12,330 nucleotides of DNA. Source: Acanthaster planci. Lineage: Eukaryota > Echinodermata > Asteroidea > Valvatida > Acanthasteridae. Where the stretch lies: NCBI RefSeq assembly GCF_001949145.1, contig NW_019091974.1, forward strand, positions 1 to 12,330, in the 5' to 3' direction. The notes under the pieces were generated by a model. The model saw nothing but the letters and a program-made list of their open reading frames with translations, was not told the DNA's origin and did not search any database. Positions 1 to 7,570 of this stretch are shown here, in pieces. Positions within the stretch are counted from its first letter, which is position 1, and the number at the start of each line of letters is the position of its first letter. A program made the position numbers and the translations under genes.

Positions 1-94
1 TTATATATAACAGGTTTGCCCTTAAAAAAATACATCTTGAAAATTACAGTGCTTATTAATATACGTTGGGTAAGGGCAAACCTGTTATATATAA
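1..94. mobile_element. Small palindromic foldback/MITE-like element in an intron (left edge may be cut)
   Basis: Bases 1-24 and 71-94 are perfect inverted repeats of each other (24 bp) around a 46-base spacer. The outer 10 bases, TTATATATAA, are self-complementary, so they can also be read as a direct repeat (1-10 and 85-94) flanking a 74-bp element. That element would run 11-84 with 14-bp ends CAGGTTTGCCCTTA and TAAGGGCAAACCTG. It is non-coding and lies in the gelsolin-like gene's intron. The window starts at base 1, so the true left boundary is unknown. The transposon superfamily is not assignable by eye. Confidence 0.55.
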
Positions 95-187
95 TTGCAT
101 TATACAAAATGCTAAATGTTAAATAGAGTCCCCTGGGGTCATTGTAGATAATCAGTCATTAGGCAATGCTTAATTCTTTTCTTGCAG

Positions 188-259
188 AAAAACCCCGAAT
201 CGAAATCTGAGGAATTGCTCTACGACGTTCATTTCTGGATAGGGGAGTACTCCACACAG
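188..259 (+). CDS. Gelsolin-like gene, exon a (G1 middle)
   Basis: The acceptor is TTTTCTTGCAG ending at 187 and the donor is CAG|GTAATA at 260. It encodes visible residues 1-24, with the core G1 strand [13 protein letters not shown]. The intron falls between STQ and DE, splitting the conserved STQDE motif whose acidic residue belongs to the family calcium site. The exon ends in phase 0. The preceding codons lie in an exon upstream of the window. Confidence 0.93.
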
Positions 260-3200
260 GTAATATGCAGACACACTTGCGACGTTGTCTAGACACCAAA
301 TTGGATCCGTGGGTTTCAATTGTTACGTTGTTGCGTTCCATTTTTTAAAGCATTTTCTTGGAATTTTGTAAGCCCTAGTCTTCATTGTTTTGCCAGGATG
401 AGTATGGTACTGCAGCTTACAAAACGGTGGAATTAGACCATCTTCTGGACGATAAGCCAGTGCAGCACCGCGAGGTCATGGATCACGAATCGGACTTGTT
501 CAAAAGTTACTTTCCGGCAATAACGTAAGAAAGAATTGCAAGCTTGTTTTATGTAGGTTTAAATGTTTAAAGACCATCTCCCCCCAGTATGGATATAAAA
601 TTGAAGCTTAGCGATAGGAATGTAAACGTTCAACATCATCATCAGATAAATGCTTGTGTGTATGAAAAAAGCCGCTCAAAAGTGCAGTACAGTTTGCCTA
701 TTTCATCACGTACCATCAACGATGAAAGAATACAGGCGTGTTGCATACACTCCCAGTATTTTGATTTAAAGTAAAAACAGACGCTCACTGTAGGCCTACA
801 CCTATGTGGTAAACACGTTCTTGTCATAGTGGCTGAGATACTGAGGTTTTCATCAGTGGCATGATGTAATCTTCCATATATAAATTCCTCTTTTCCTAGG
901 GATGAGTTATTTATTTTGTAGACCTATTGGGCATCTTGCACTTATTTTGTTCACAGTAAGATGGAGGGTGGTGCCGCTTCTGGATTCCGTCATGTGGGAC
1001 CCAAGGAGTATACCGCACGTCTGCTGCAGTTCAAGGGTGACAAAAAGAATGTCACACTCAGAGAGGTTTGGGCGCATTCTATTCATTACATAAAACAGTA
1101 TTTTTCTGATACCATTTATTTCAGAATATACAGAAAGACATGTGCATATGCCTATTCTTGTGTCTTTCTCGCAGAAACCTCTCAACAAGCATTGTTTGGA
1201 CTCAAGTGACGTCTTCATATTGGATCTGGGATTGAAGATCTTCCAATGGAATGGCGAGACTTCTAACAAGGACGAGAGAACTAAGGTAATAAAAAAGGAA
1301 AACTATTTTAACAGCAGCAACCACAGCACCAATAACCGCCGCATGATAGAATCAACATTAGCAATGCTAGTAGTAGCCTACGTTATGTGTAGTTTTCTGC
1401 AATTGATACTGCAGGCAAAGCGGTAGCAAGGATCAGTATCAAACAACAGATGGAGTGCGCACAAGCTGACAAGGATGTAACATGTAACAAATATATCATG
1501 GTTTGAGGCTAGGTGGTCAGTGAGCTCCCTTGTGTTATCATAGGGATGGAGCCTCATCGTTGCATCAATTTGTGCACAGACAGCTCTTGAAAGTTTTGAT
1601 ATGTTCTTTAATTTTCCTTTTCTTTGATAAATTATTGTTATGGAAGTGTACATTAGGAACCCAATGTGCAAACTTTTCTCAGAATTTTTTGAAATGAGCA
1701 CATCATTTCACATCTTCAAAAGTTGAACAGGACAAAATGGAAATCGAAGAGTGTCTTCTCTAGATTACATCACAGCAACAGTTCAGCACCCTTAGTCGTC
1801 CAGAAAAGCTGAGACAATTTAAATGCTTTTGAAAATTTTCTTTTTAATTACTCTGAACTCCTAAAGGATTCCAAACAGTTTTCATACATAGGAAAAGAGA
1901 ATGAAATTCTCAAAATGTGGATCTGAGAAGATGTACCTCACGGACTCTATAACCAATGCTGCTCCTTTTTGGAACTGCCAGCTGAAAAACAAAACACATG
2001 CATCCAAAGTTTTAAAACATTCTGTAAATCTCTTTCGTTGAGTGCTGGTAAAATCTATAAGAGTCATCTTTCGGTAATCGGTAGCCCTACACTTCCAAAT
2101 ATTAAATTCCAGGCTATGCAGTACATCTCCAAACTGAAAGGAATTCGCGGGAAGGCCTCCAGTCAGGTGCTGGACTCGGACCGCGTTGGTCCCGATCACC
2201 AGTTTATGAAGGCCCTCTCTGATGACCCATTAGACGAAGAGGATGCTGCGGTTGGTGTGGATGACTCCCAGCCAGCCCTCTTTAGGTGTGTACGAATGTG
2301 AATAAACTATTCGACTCCAATTGAGAACAAGGGATAAAAAAGTCTTGCAGTAAATAGCTTCAGTCTTGCAAATGGGAAAAAATGTACTGCCTTTTTACTA
2401 GCTATTTGGTTTTCTTATAAACGAGTTTCATATTCTGACTGCCTAGCCTACGAGGATATTGTGACCTCACAGTTTTGGCGAATTCGGTAAAATTACAGCA
2501 GGAATATCGACACGCGTCCACGGTAAAAATGTAGTGAAATATTGCATTTTCTAAAACTGGAAATTTTGTAAACAATAGAATGCACTTCAAACTTCATTTA
2601 ATTATATTTATTCATGTATTTGATATAAAACGTAATTATTTTCTATAAGCTTTATATATAAAATTTTATTTCAATTTATTAGCATCGTTCGTGACAAACA
2701 TGCACTTTGCGCTCCATAAGTCGAGCCATTCTATTTTTTTGTGTCTTTGTTACAGATTGAAAAACACTGACAAGCTTTACTTCACCAAGGAGGCAGAAGG
2801 AAGTCTGCCTAAGTCCAAGCTGGATTCTAATGTAAGTTTAGAGAGTTGCTGAGTCATGTAACCAAGGGTGGATGAAGAACTATAATTTTGAGGGACCCGA
2901 GGTTTTGGGGCCGGAGGCCAAAAAGTTTGGATATTTATGCGATTTCTCTTTCTTTACGCTCTTTCTGAAGGTGTTTCACGCGTTTGTGAAGAAAGGGAAT
3001 ACATATAGTCTGAATATTACAACTTTTTAAAAATGGGAAAAATGCACCGGGGGGGGTAAGCCCGGACCATATTTCTTTGCAAATTTTTCCGTGTTGGGGA
3101 ATTACCTGGATGTGTCTTGGCATTTTATGAAATAAAACTTGAGAAACCCAAAGGTCCCAGTAACCCGCTAAGCCAACGAATCGTATAGCCAATGGCAACC

Positions 3201-4217
3201 GTTGGGTAGCAAACTTCATGAAAAAAAAAACAAAGCAGCAGTGACATCAGTGTCTATTCAAGTATTTCATTAAATCTCCAGATTTACGTATCGAACTGTT
3301 ATTAAAGCCCCAAATTGGCTTGTTTTCTAGTTTTTGTTTAATACATTGTGTACGAGAATATCCATTAAATTGACAATTCCTTACAATGAATTCCATACAC
3401 AATCACTGAACAATAAGGGTTGTTATGTGTGTTGGGGGACACGGGGTGTTTTTTTAATAACTGTCCATTTTGTTCCACTTCGAAAAAAGGAAGATTCCAG
3501 TGCCACTTTCAAAGTGTTGACGAGCCTGCAGTTCCTCACTGAATGACATCATAATTTTGTCTCCAGCAATGGTTTAAATAGGGATAAATGTCGGGGGAAA
3601 CTAGATTGCACGCATTTTTTCAAGGGGGCACCACAAGAAAATAAGCTTCAGCTGAATTTAAGGGCAAATTTTAACTTTAGGATGCTGCACGGGGGGGGTA
3701 ATCATGCAGGTAGTTACGCCGCTGGTCACCAGGAGCAAACTTTGCCTCTATATGAGTGCTGGATATACCATTGTTTATCCTGCATGGGCTTTTGCAATTT
3801 CAAGTTTTGACCAAGGTTGTAAGTTGTTTTGACCAAAATCACAGGTTGTTCGCTTTTTTTTACCTTCAATTTCTTGCCAGGATGTCTTCATCGTGGACAA
3901 CAAAAGAGAACTTTATGTCTGGGTGGGTAAGGGTGCGGACTCAGCTGAGAGACGGAATGCTTTCTCTTATGCCCACGTAAGTTTTTGATTCATTAAAAAT
4001 TTAGAGATCATTATAAAGGATATATTTATCCATTTAGAAATTCGTCTTGTTTGACCTCAAAGTGTACAACTTTTTGTATTAGATTCTGATTGAGTTGTTG
4101 AAAGATTTTTTTTGCATTTTACAGAAATATCTTCAAGACACTAAGCATCCCTTCATCCCAATCACTTGCCTGAACGAGGGACACGAGAAACCTGAATTCT
4201 TCCAAACTCTTTCTTAG
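188..4217 (+). CDS. Gelsolin-like actin-severing/capping protein, 3' part of gene (8 exons, 5' end missing)
   Basis: Joining 188-259, 397-524, 957-1065, 1175-1285, 2113-2285, 2756-2831, 3881-3976 and 4125-4217 gives 858 nt: 285 residues plus TAG with no internal stop. Residues 1 to about 77 are the C-terminal part of G1 ([36 protein letters not shown]). About 78-185 is G2 ([10 protein letters not shown] linker, [28 protein letters not shown]). About 194-285 is G3 ([41 protein letters not shown]). Known role: calcium-activated severing and capping of cytosolic actin filaments. In vertebrate gelsolin the G1-G2 linker and start of G2 bind PIP2; here the second basic patch ([20 protein letters not shown]) is kept, while the first (around YFPAITKM) is poor in basic residues. 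The stop right after G3 indicates a three-domain member (CapG/severin/fragmin size, about 360 residues), not six-domain gelsolin or villin. The family is certain; the exact orthologue is not. Confidence 0.95.
397..524 (+). CDS. Gelsolin-like gene, exon b (G1 C-terminal part)
   Basis: The acceptor is TTTTGCCAG ending at 396 and the donor is AC|GTAAGA at 525. It encodes [31 protein letters not shown] and [11 protein letters not shown], the long helix and C-terminal strands of G1 that contact actin in the family. It ends after two bases of a Thr codon completed by the next exon. Confidence 0.95.
525..956 (+). other. Intron b-c of the gelsolin-like gene
   Basis: A 432-base intron from GTAAGA to TTCACAG. 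It contains one GTAGGCCTAC palindrome (790-799). I see no second exon, RNA gene or clear repeat in it. Reading frames here are short and unrelated to the flanking protein. Confidence 0.85.
957..1065 (+). CDS. Gelsolin-like gene, exon c (G1-G2 linker, start of G2)
   Basis: The acceptor is TTCACAG ending at 956; the first base completes the split Thr codon. It encodes [20 protein letters not shown] followed by [16 protein letters not shown]. The GG.ASGF.HV linker is a hallmark of the family, and the basic second half matches the PIP2- and actin-binding stretch at the start of G2. The donor, GAG|GTTTGG at 1066, is weak, but the protein join RE|KPLN fits family alignments and is in phase. Confidence 0.9.
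1175..1285 (+). CDS. Gelsolin-like gene, exon d (G2 core)
   Basis: The acceptor is TTTCTCGCAG ending at 1174 and the donor is AAG|GTAATA at 1286. The 37 in-frame codons encode [19 protein letters not shown] followed by [18 protein letters not shown]. The S-D of [10 protein letters not shown] and the E of DER are the expected positions of the G2 type-2 calcium ligands. Phase is 0 at both ends. Confidence 0.95.
1286..2112 (+). other. Intron d-e of the gelsolin-like gene
   Basis: An 827-base intron from GTAATA to AAATTCCAG. There is a short CAGCA-rich patch near 1313-1335, otherwise ordinary AT-rich sequence. I see no additional exon, RNA gene or mobile element. Confidence 0.85.
2113..2285 (+). 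CDS. Gelsolin-like gene, exon e (end of G2 and acidic G2-G3 linker)
   Basis: The acceptor is AAATTCCAG ending at 2112 and the donor is AG|GTGTGT at 2286. It encodes [20 protein letters not shown], then a G2 tail with DHQFMKAL, then the acidic linker [20 protein letters not shown] and the start of the G3 motif LFR. Compared with vertebrate gelsolin, the turn after GIR is about five residues shorter, so the usual acidic/arginine turn there is absent. It ends two bases into an Arg codon. Confidence 0.93.
2286..2755 (+). other. Intron e-f of the gelsolin-like gene
   Basis: A 470-base intron from GTGTGT to TTTGTTACAG. Bases about 2593-2685 are very AT-rich. Nothing else is recognisable. Confidence 0.85.
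2756..2831 (+). CDS. Gelsolin-like gene, exon f (G3 start)
   Basis: The acceptor is TTTGTTACAG ending at 2755 and the donor is AAT|GTAAGT at 2832, a full consensus. After completing the split Arg codon it encodes [20 protein letters not shown] followed by KLDSN. This is the first strand pair of G3 and leads directly into DVFIVD in the next exon. Confidence 0.94.
3041..3058. repeat. G-tract repeat fragment 1, GCACC-G8-TAA
   Basis: The sequence around 3044-3059 (GCAC, an extra C, eight G, TAAG) nearly matches a second copy at 3687-3701 in the same intron. Both follow an AACTTT-containing A/T-rich stretch, which suggests two fragments of one dispersed family. Confidence 0.4.
3686..3730. repeat. 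G-tract repeat fragment 2, GCAC-G8-TAA with GTTACGCCGCTGG end
   Basis: GCAC followed by eight G and TAAT, then GTAGTTACGCCGCTGGTC at about 3711-3728. On the minus strand this reads as a GGCGTAACTAC start followed by a C-tract. I recall this layout from short dispersed repeats in marine invertebrate genomes; the family name is unknown to me. Confidence 0.4.
3881..3976 (+). CDS. Gelsolin-like gene, exon g (G3 core)
   Basis: The acceptor is TTTCTTGCCAG ending at 3880 and the donor is CAC|GTAAGT at 3977. The 32 codons encode [20 protein letters not shown] followed by [12 protein letters not shown]. The D of DVFIVD after N of the previous exon, and the E of AERR, sit at the expected G3 calcium-ligand positions. 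VWVGKGA is a family signature. Phase is 0 at both ends. Confidence 0.95.
4125..4217 (+). CDS. Gelsolin-like gene, terminal coding exon h (end of G3, stop TAG)
   Basis: The acceptor is TTGCATTTTACAG ending at 4124. It encodes [20 protein letters not shown] then [10 protein letters not shown] and stops at TAG 4215-4217. The PIT..NEG.E.P.F pattern is the normal end of a gelsolin domain, so the protein finishes cleanly with G3. The stop is followed at once by GTGCGC, so it sits exactly where a splice donor would be. Confidence 0.92.
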   Translation, partial: KYLQDTKHPFIPITCLNEGHEKPEFFQTLS

Positions 4218-4660
4218 GTGCGCATCTGCCTCAACCTCTGACATCTTATCGTAATTTTTAACATTTGATTGATTACGTAAGTGCTGTACTGGCAATTAAT
4301 AACCAGTACTGCTCAACGAGTGTAACCGTTTTCGAAACCGCAGTGAAACTGAAAACATGGTAAACATATTTCTCATGATAAAATGTAAATTATTTATTTC
4401 AATCGTGCAATTCTGGGTAATTGACCTAATTTCAACAGTACACCTACTGTTCAATTTTAATGAAGTGGAATCTGAAGCAATTATTCCAATTTCGCAGTCG
4501 AAATCCAACCAACAAACGAAAGCAGGCCTATACTATAGAAATACCCTGAACAATTATGGGTTTTTTCAGACCCTTCTTTCGTTTTAGTTTATAATAGTGG
4601 ATAATATGAAATAGCTAATTAAACTAATTAACAGTAATAAAAAATCTTAGAAGCTGTGAA
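4218..4660 (+). other. Probable 3' UTR of the gelsolin-like gene
   Basis: From the base after the stop to about 20 bases beyond the AATAAA at 4636-4641. It begins with GTGCGC, a possible donor, and contains TTTTTTCAG at 4561-4569, a possible acceptor, so 4218-4569 could be a 3' UTR intron. Coding content is not evident on either strand. Confidence 0.5.
4618..4641 (+). promoter_or_regulatory. Polyadenylation signals of the gelsolin-like gene (ATTAAA, then AATAAA)
   Basis: ATTAAA at 4618-4623 and AATAAA at 4636-4641 are the first canonical hexamers downstream of the stop codon at 4217, about 400-420 bases away. A later AATAAA at 5307-5312 is a weaker alternative because it lacks a T/GT-rich stretch after it. 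Confidence 0.5.
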
Positions 4661-5439
4661 AAAATTGATCGTAATGGAAAAACCAGATCGTTGCCTACGC
4701 ACGATCTTGGGTTTCGTCAATAGAATACTACTTATATGCATGAACGTGTGGACAAGCAATACTGTATCGACTAAAGACACTGGCTTCCATTTTAATTTAC
4801 CCAATACCAAGGTTATCAGTGGCTCACCTGCCATTTACAACCCGGTTAACTTGGGCGAGCAATCTGTCGTATCATCTTTGAAATCGGCACAATAAGATAT
4901 CGATGGCCGCCCATGGCTTCAATGACCTGTGTGGGCTGATTATAAAACATTGCCGATCCAAACCTTTTATACGACGTCCATGCTTGGATGTATCTTGTAC
5001 ATGTATCTACGTAAGTAGATTTTTTCAAGAAGTGGATGTGTCAGTTTCTTAAAAATAGATTCAGAAGTATTCTGGTTAAGGTTGAAAAATTGTTAACGAT
5101 AATCGAATTTTTAAGGTTCACAGATGTAATCTTCATTACATGTAATGAAGTTTGCGAATAATCTGGTAGTTGAAATGGTGCATGTTTGCCTTCCTCCGTG
5201 AAAAGTACCACCGCAGGAGTCTCTGATGATTAGAAGACCTTAGTGAAATAACAATGCAAGAGTGGTCTACTTGAAATTTCATAATCTCAATTTTAAGAAT
5301 TAAAAAAATAAATCTACGTAGATATGAAGCACATACAGCTGAAGAACGTCATTTGTAACAATATAATCTAGTCTAGGCTGGCGCGCACTCAGGACTGAGT
5401 ACAGTGGTAACGCTGCCTATTGCTTAGGTCTGCTTCCCA
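4661..5439. other. Intergenic stretch without recognisable gene
   Basis: No exon-like conserved protein and no RNA gene is visible on either strand. It holds the perfect 20-bp palindrome at 5131-5150, a 12-bp palindrome ATCTACGTAGAT at 5312-5323, and a weak tRNA-like patch around 5398-5438. Confidence 0.6.
5131..5150. repeat. Perfect 20-bp palindrome
   Basis: CTTCATTACATGTAATGAAG is identical to its own reverse complement, with TACATGTA at the centre. With no loop it could form a cruciform or be a dimeric-factor binding site. No associated gene feature is visible. Confidence 0.9.
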
Positions 5440-5689
5440 TCTACATGGAGGCCCTCGCCTACTGTCTGCCCACTTCTCCTTTACACGTACGGTGGACCCC
5501 CCTGTCGATTATAATTGGCCAGCTCCCCTTTCTACACCGTGGCCCCCTGCGTCTGTTGTCGGGACCACTGCTGTTTCTAGATATATGGCCCAGCCTGCGT
5601 CTACTGTCGGACCGTTGCTGTTTCTAGACTATGGCCCCCTACGTCTACTGTCGGACCGCTACTCTTTCTACACTGTGACTAACCGGTCA
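5440..5689 (+). repeat. Minisatellite, about 45 bp per unit (main block)
   Basis: Successive units start at 5440, 5481, 5529, 5574, 5621 and 5665 (41, 48, 45, 47, 44 nt and a partial). The best three (5529-5664) share the skeleton TTTCTA, then TGGCCCCCT, CGTCTACTGTCGGACC and GCTGCT. The strand as given is pyrimidine-rich. Unit length is near 45, so two + frames stay open and show a roughly 15-residue periodicity (PLRLLSDR, SLRLLSDR). I treat these as by-products of the repeat, not genes. Confidence 0.8.
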
Positions 5690-6007
5690 TAGAAATCGGA
5701 CAAGCTGGGGGGGGGACACTATTTATACTTTACAGGAGGCGACGTTCATGATGTGTACATGTATGGTATGTTTTGCATCATACCAAATCTTACATAAAAA
5801 TAAAAATGTATGGCTTTTAAAAAAGCGCCCCTTTAAAATAATATGGAAATCATTTCAGTCGTTGGAAAGTGCAAAACTTCTGCACGATCCGCTTCAATTT
5901 GTGCTCACCACAAAATATTGGAGGATCGAAAAGCCCACCCCTCAAAAGTTGGGGATATGTACCCCATTGCCGGGATTTACGCCTTCGACTGTTAGTCGTA
6001 CTAGCTC
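5690..6007. other. Sequence interrupting the minisatellite
   Basis: About 320 bases separate the two minisatellite blocks. They include nine consecutive G (5707-5715) followed by ACACTATTTATAC, a TACATGTA at 5756-5763 and A/T-rich sequence. The C-tract end seen from the minus strand resembles the G-tract repeat fragments in the gelsolin-like intron, so this may be an insertion. No terminal repeats are clear. Confidence 0.4.
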
Positions 6008-6235
6008 CTATTCGGTAGCCTACCTCCGTCTTCCAACTGTCCTTTTTAATTTCTAGACAGTGGCCCACATAAATTTTGTTTTCTGTCCACCATACTCTTC
6101 TTTTACACGATGAACTTGTCTATAACTGTCGGCCACCCCACTTTTTATGCGGTTGCCCCTCCGTCTACTCTCATCCTAGTCCTTTTGTTACGTGGTGGCG
6201 ACCACTCCTCCGGCATCTGTTGTTGGCCCACTGCC
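6008..6235 (+). repeat. Minisatellite, decayed second block of the same family
   Basis: Units can be traced at about 6008, 6050, 6101, 6142 and 6188. They keep TTTCTAGACAGTGGCCC (6050), GTTGCCCCTCCGTCTACT (about 6153) and GTGGTGGCGACCACTCC (about 6192), but are much more diverged than the 5529-5664 units. This suggests an older edge of the array. The open frames here follow from the repeat and have no recognisable domain. Confidence 0.55.
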
Positions 6236-7381
6236 ACATCAAACGCAAACAGAGCAATACCTCTGAATGTTCATGTACCTTCTCCTATTTTTATGCACTT
6301 TTTGGCCAAACAACTCTTCTTCTTTAATAAACATTTTAGTCGTCCAGTCCATCACTAGGGCAGGCTAGCTCCACGAAGAAAATGTCGCTCACGCGCACAA
6401 CCGTATTTCGCTTTGGAAACAGCGTTGATTGTTCTTCGTTTTGAACGTACACACTGTCGCGACGTGAGAACGACTGTCACCCAATACATCTTTTCACTAA
6501 TAAATTCATAATTATTCACGCATGCGCACAAATAGCCTTGGCAGCAAGAAGTGTGAGCTGGCCACTGAAAAAGTTCAGCGGTGCGACTTTGTTGATCATT
6601 TTCTCTAAGGTTTTTTGGTTTTGTTCATTTTTTTCTTCAGAAAATCCCATTAAATCGTGTTTGCTCTTAGTTTCTAATGTAAGTGGAATATTTAGTGCTC
6701 TGTAAAAAGACTTTATAAGGGTAATTTTTCCTCACGGTGCGCACGAGATCGCCGTGTCTTAGTATGGTCCCCTTCCATCTTAAGTAGTACAAATTACATT
6801 GTAAGTGTTCTTAAAGCCAACCTTTGAGTTTGTAAAAACACTATAACTGATGATAATATCATCGGTACGTAGTTCTAACTCAGCCATTGTCTTGAATGTC
6901 ACCCCTCCCCCTCCCCCAATAAAGCTCAAAACGCTTACCTGCGTCAGAGCGCCAGGCGGCGCTATTCCGATCCGTCCGACATTGTGCGTATTTTCTGATT
7001 ATCTTCGAGCGTGTATTTAATTTGAGACATTGAGTGTGACCCAATGCAAACACCTTCAATTGCATGATGAGTGTACATGTACATCGATGCCCCTCTCGTT
7101 AGTACAACTCTTTATTTGCCCATCTTTTTGCTCCAAACTTGAATGCATGCAGTCCCAATTGTCAAGACTATAAACAAAATGCATGAAATTCAAGTATCGT
7201 AAGTAACTTTTTCCAATATTTTGTGGAGAAAATTTATGGTTTTTTAGATTGATGCCACTTGACATAAAATATTTTGGGCGGTAGTTTTTTCTTTCCAATG
7301 GAAATCATTATTTTGATTTACGTTTCGAAAAATAATACTTGCGCTCTGCGTAGTTCGTTTCTGTGCGCACTGATATTTGAA
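6236..7381. other. Unique intergenic stretch with CpG cluster and promoter-like motifs
   Basis: No protein-coding exon is recognisable. Bases 6371-6600 are unusually CpG-rich for the window (about 17 CpG in 230 bases) and include TCGCGA (6457-6462) and an NRF1-like CGCATGCGCA near 6520. Further on are an acceptor/donor pair bracketing 38 bases (6641-6678), a pyrimidine run before AATAAA (about 6901-6924) and a CTCF-like hairpin at 6948-6963. It could hold the promoter or 5' UTR of a neighbouring gene, but no gene body is visible. Confidence 0.35.
6948..6963. promoter_or_regulatory. CTCF-like motif within a hairpin
   Basis: AGCGCC-AGGC-GGCGCT forms a 6-bp stem with a 4-base loop. The overlapping CCAGGCGGCGCTA matches the animal CTCF core at 12-13 of 15-16 positions by eye. 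It is a motif match only; occupancy is unknown. Confidence 0.3.
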
Positions 7382-7570
7382 CATATGCAGCAAGGTATGA
7401 GACGGAGAGAAGGGTACCGCCCCAACATGCCCAATCCCTATACAAATTCGAGACTATTGTTACTTAACACATCCCCCAAGATGTCTGAAAGGAATTCCCC
7501 AGATTCCTGCGAGACAATGACCAACACAAAGCAGAGGGAGTTCTCTCCGTCTCATACCTTGCTGCATATG
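7382..7570. mobile_element. Foldback element with perfect 30-bp inverted ends
   Basis: Bases 7382-7411 and 7541-7570 are exact reverse complements over 30 bp, enclosing 129 bases. The outermost six, CATATG, are self-complementary, so they may be target-site copies flanking ends that begin CAGCAAGGTATGAGACGG. The interior has no transposase. Open frames on both strands share the peptide MQQGMRRRE only because the inverted ends are read twice. It is probably a non-autonomous DNA element; the superfamily is not assigned. Confidence 0.6.

Larger units (their letters stand above)
2832..3880 (+). other. Intron f-g of the gelsolin-like gene, with repeat-like insertions
   Basis: A 1049-base intron from GTAAGT to CTTGCCAG. 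Unlike the other introns it carries G-tracts and GC-rich patches: GAGGGACCCGAGG near 2891, GGGGCCGGAGGCC near 2908, G8 at 3049-3056, GGGGGACACGGGG near 3434 and G8 at 3691-3698. These look like decayed dispersed repeats inserted in the intron. No extra coding exon is supported. Confidence 0.75.

Noticed and set aside
907-1269. 120-codon open frame on the minus strand
   Set aside because: It lies antisense to exons c and d of the gelsolin-like gene and spans their splice sites. The sense strand carries clear family motifs, and the antisense peptide has none.
4215-4230. Continuation of the gene into domains G4-G6 through the donor at 4218
   Set aside because: The in-frame TAG is contained in the exon before the donor, and no further gelsolin motifs (WVG, FILD, ASGF) occur downstream in any frame I read.
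5420-5692. Repetitive + strand open frames in the minisatellite as a repeat protein
   Set aside because: The periodicity comes from 45-bp DNA units. Neighbouring units of 41, 44, 47 and 48 bp break any single frame, and no start context or splice support is visible.
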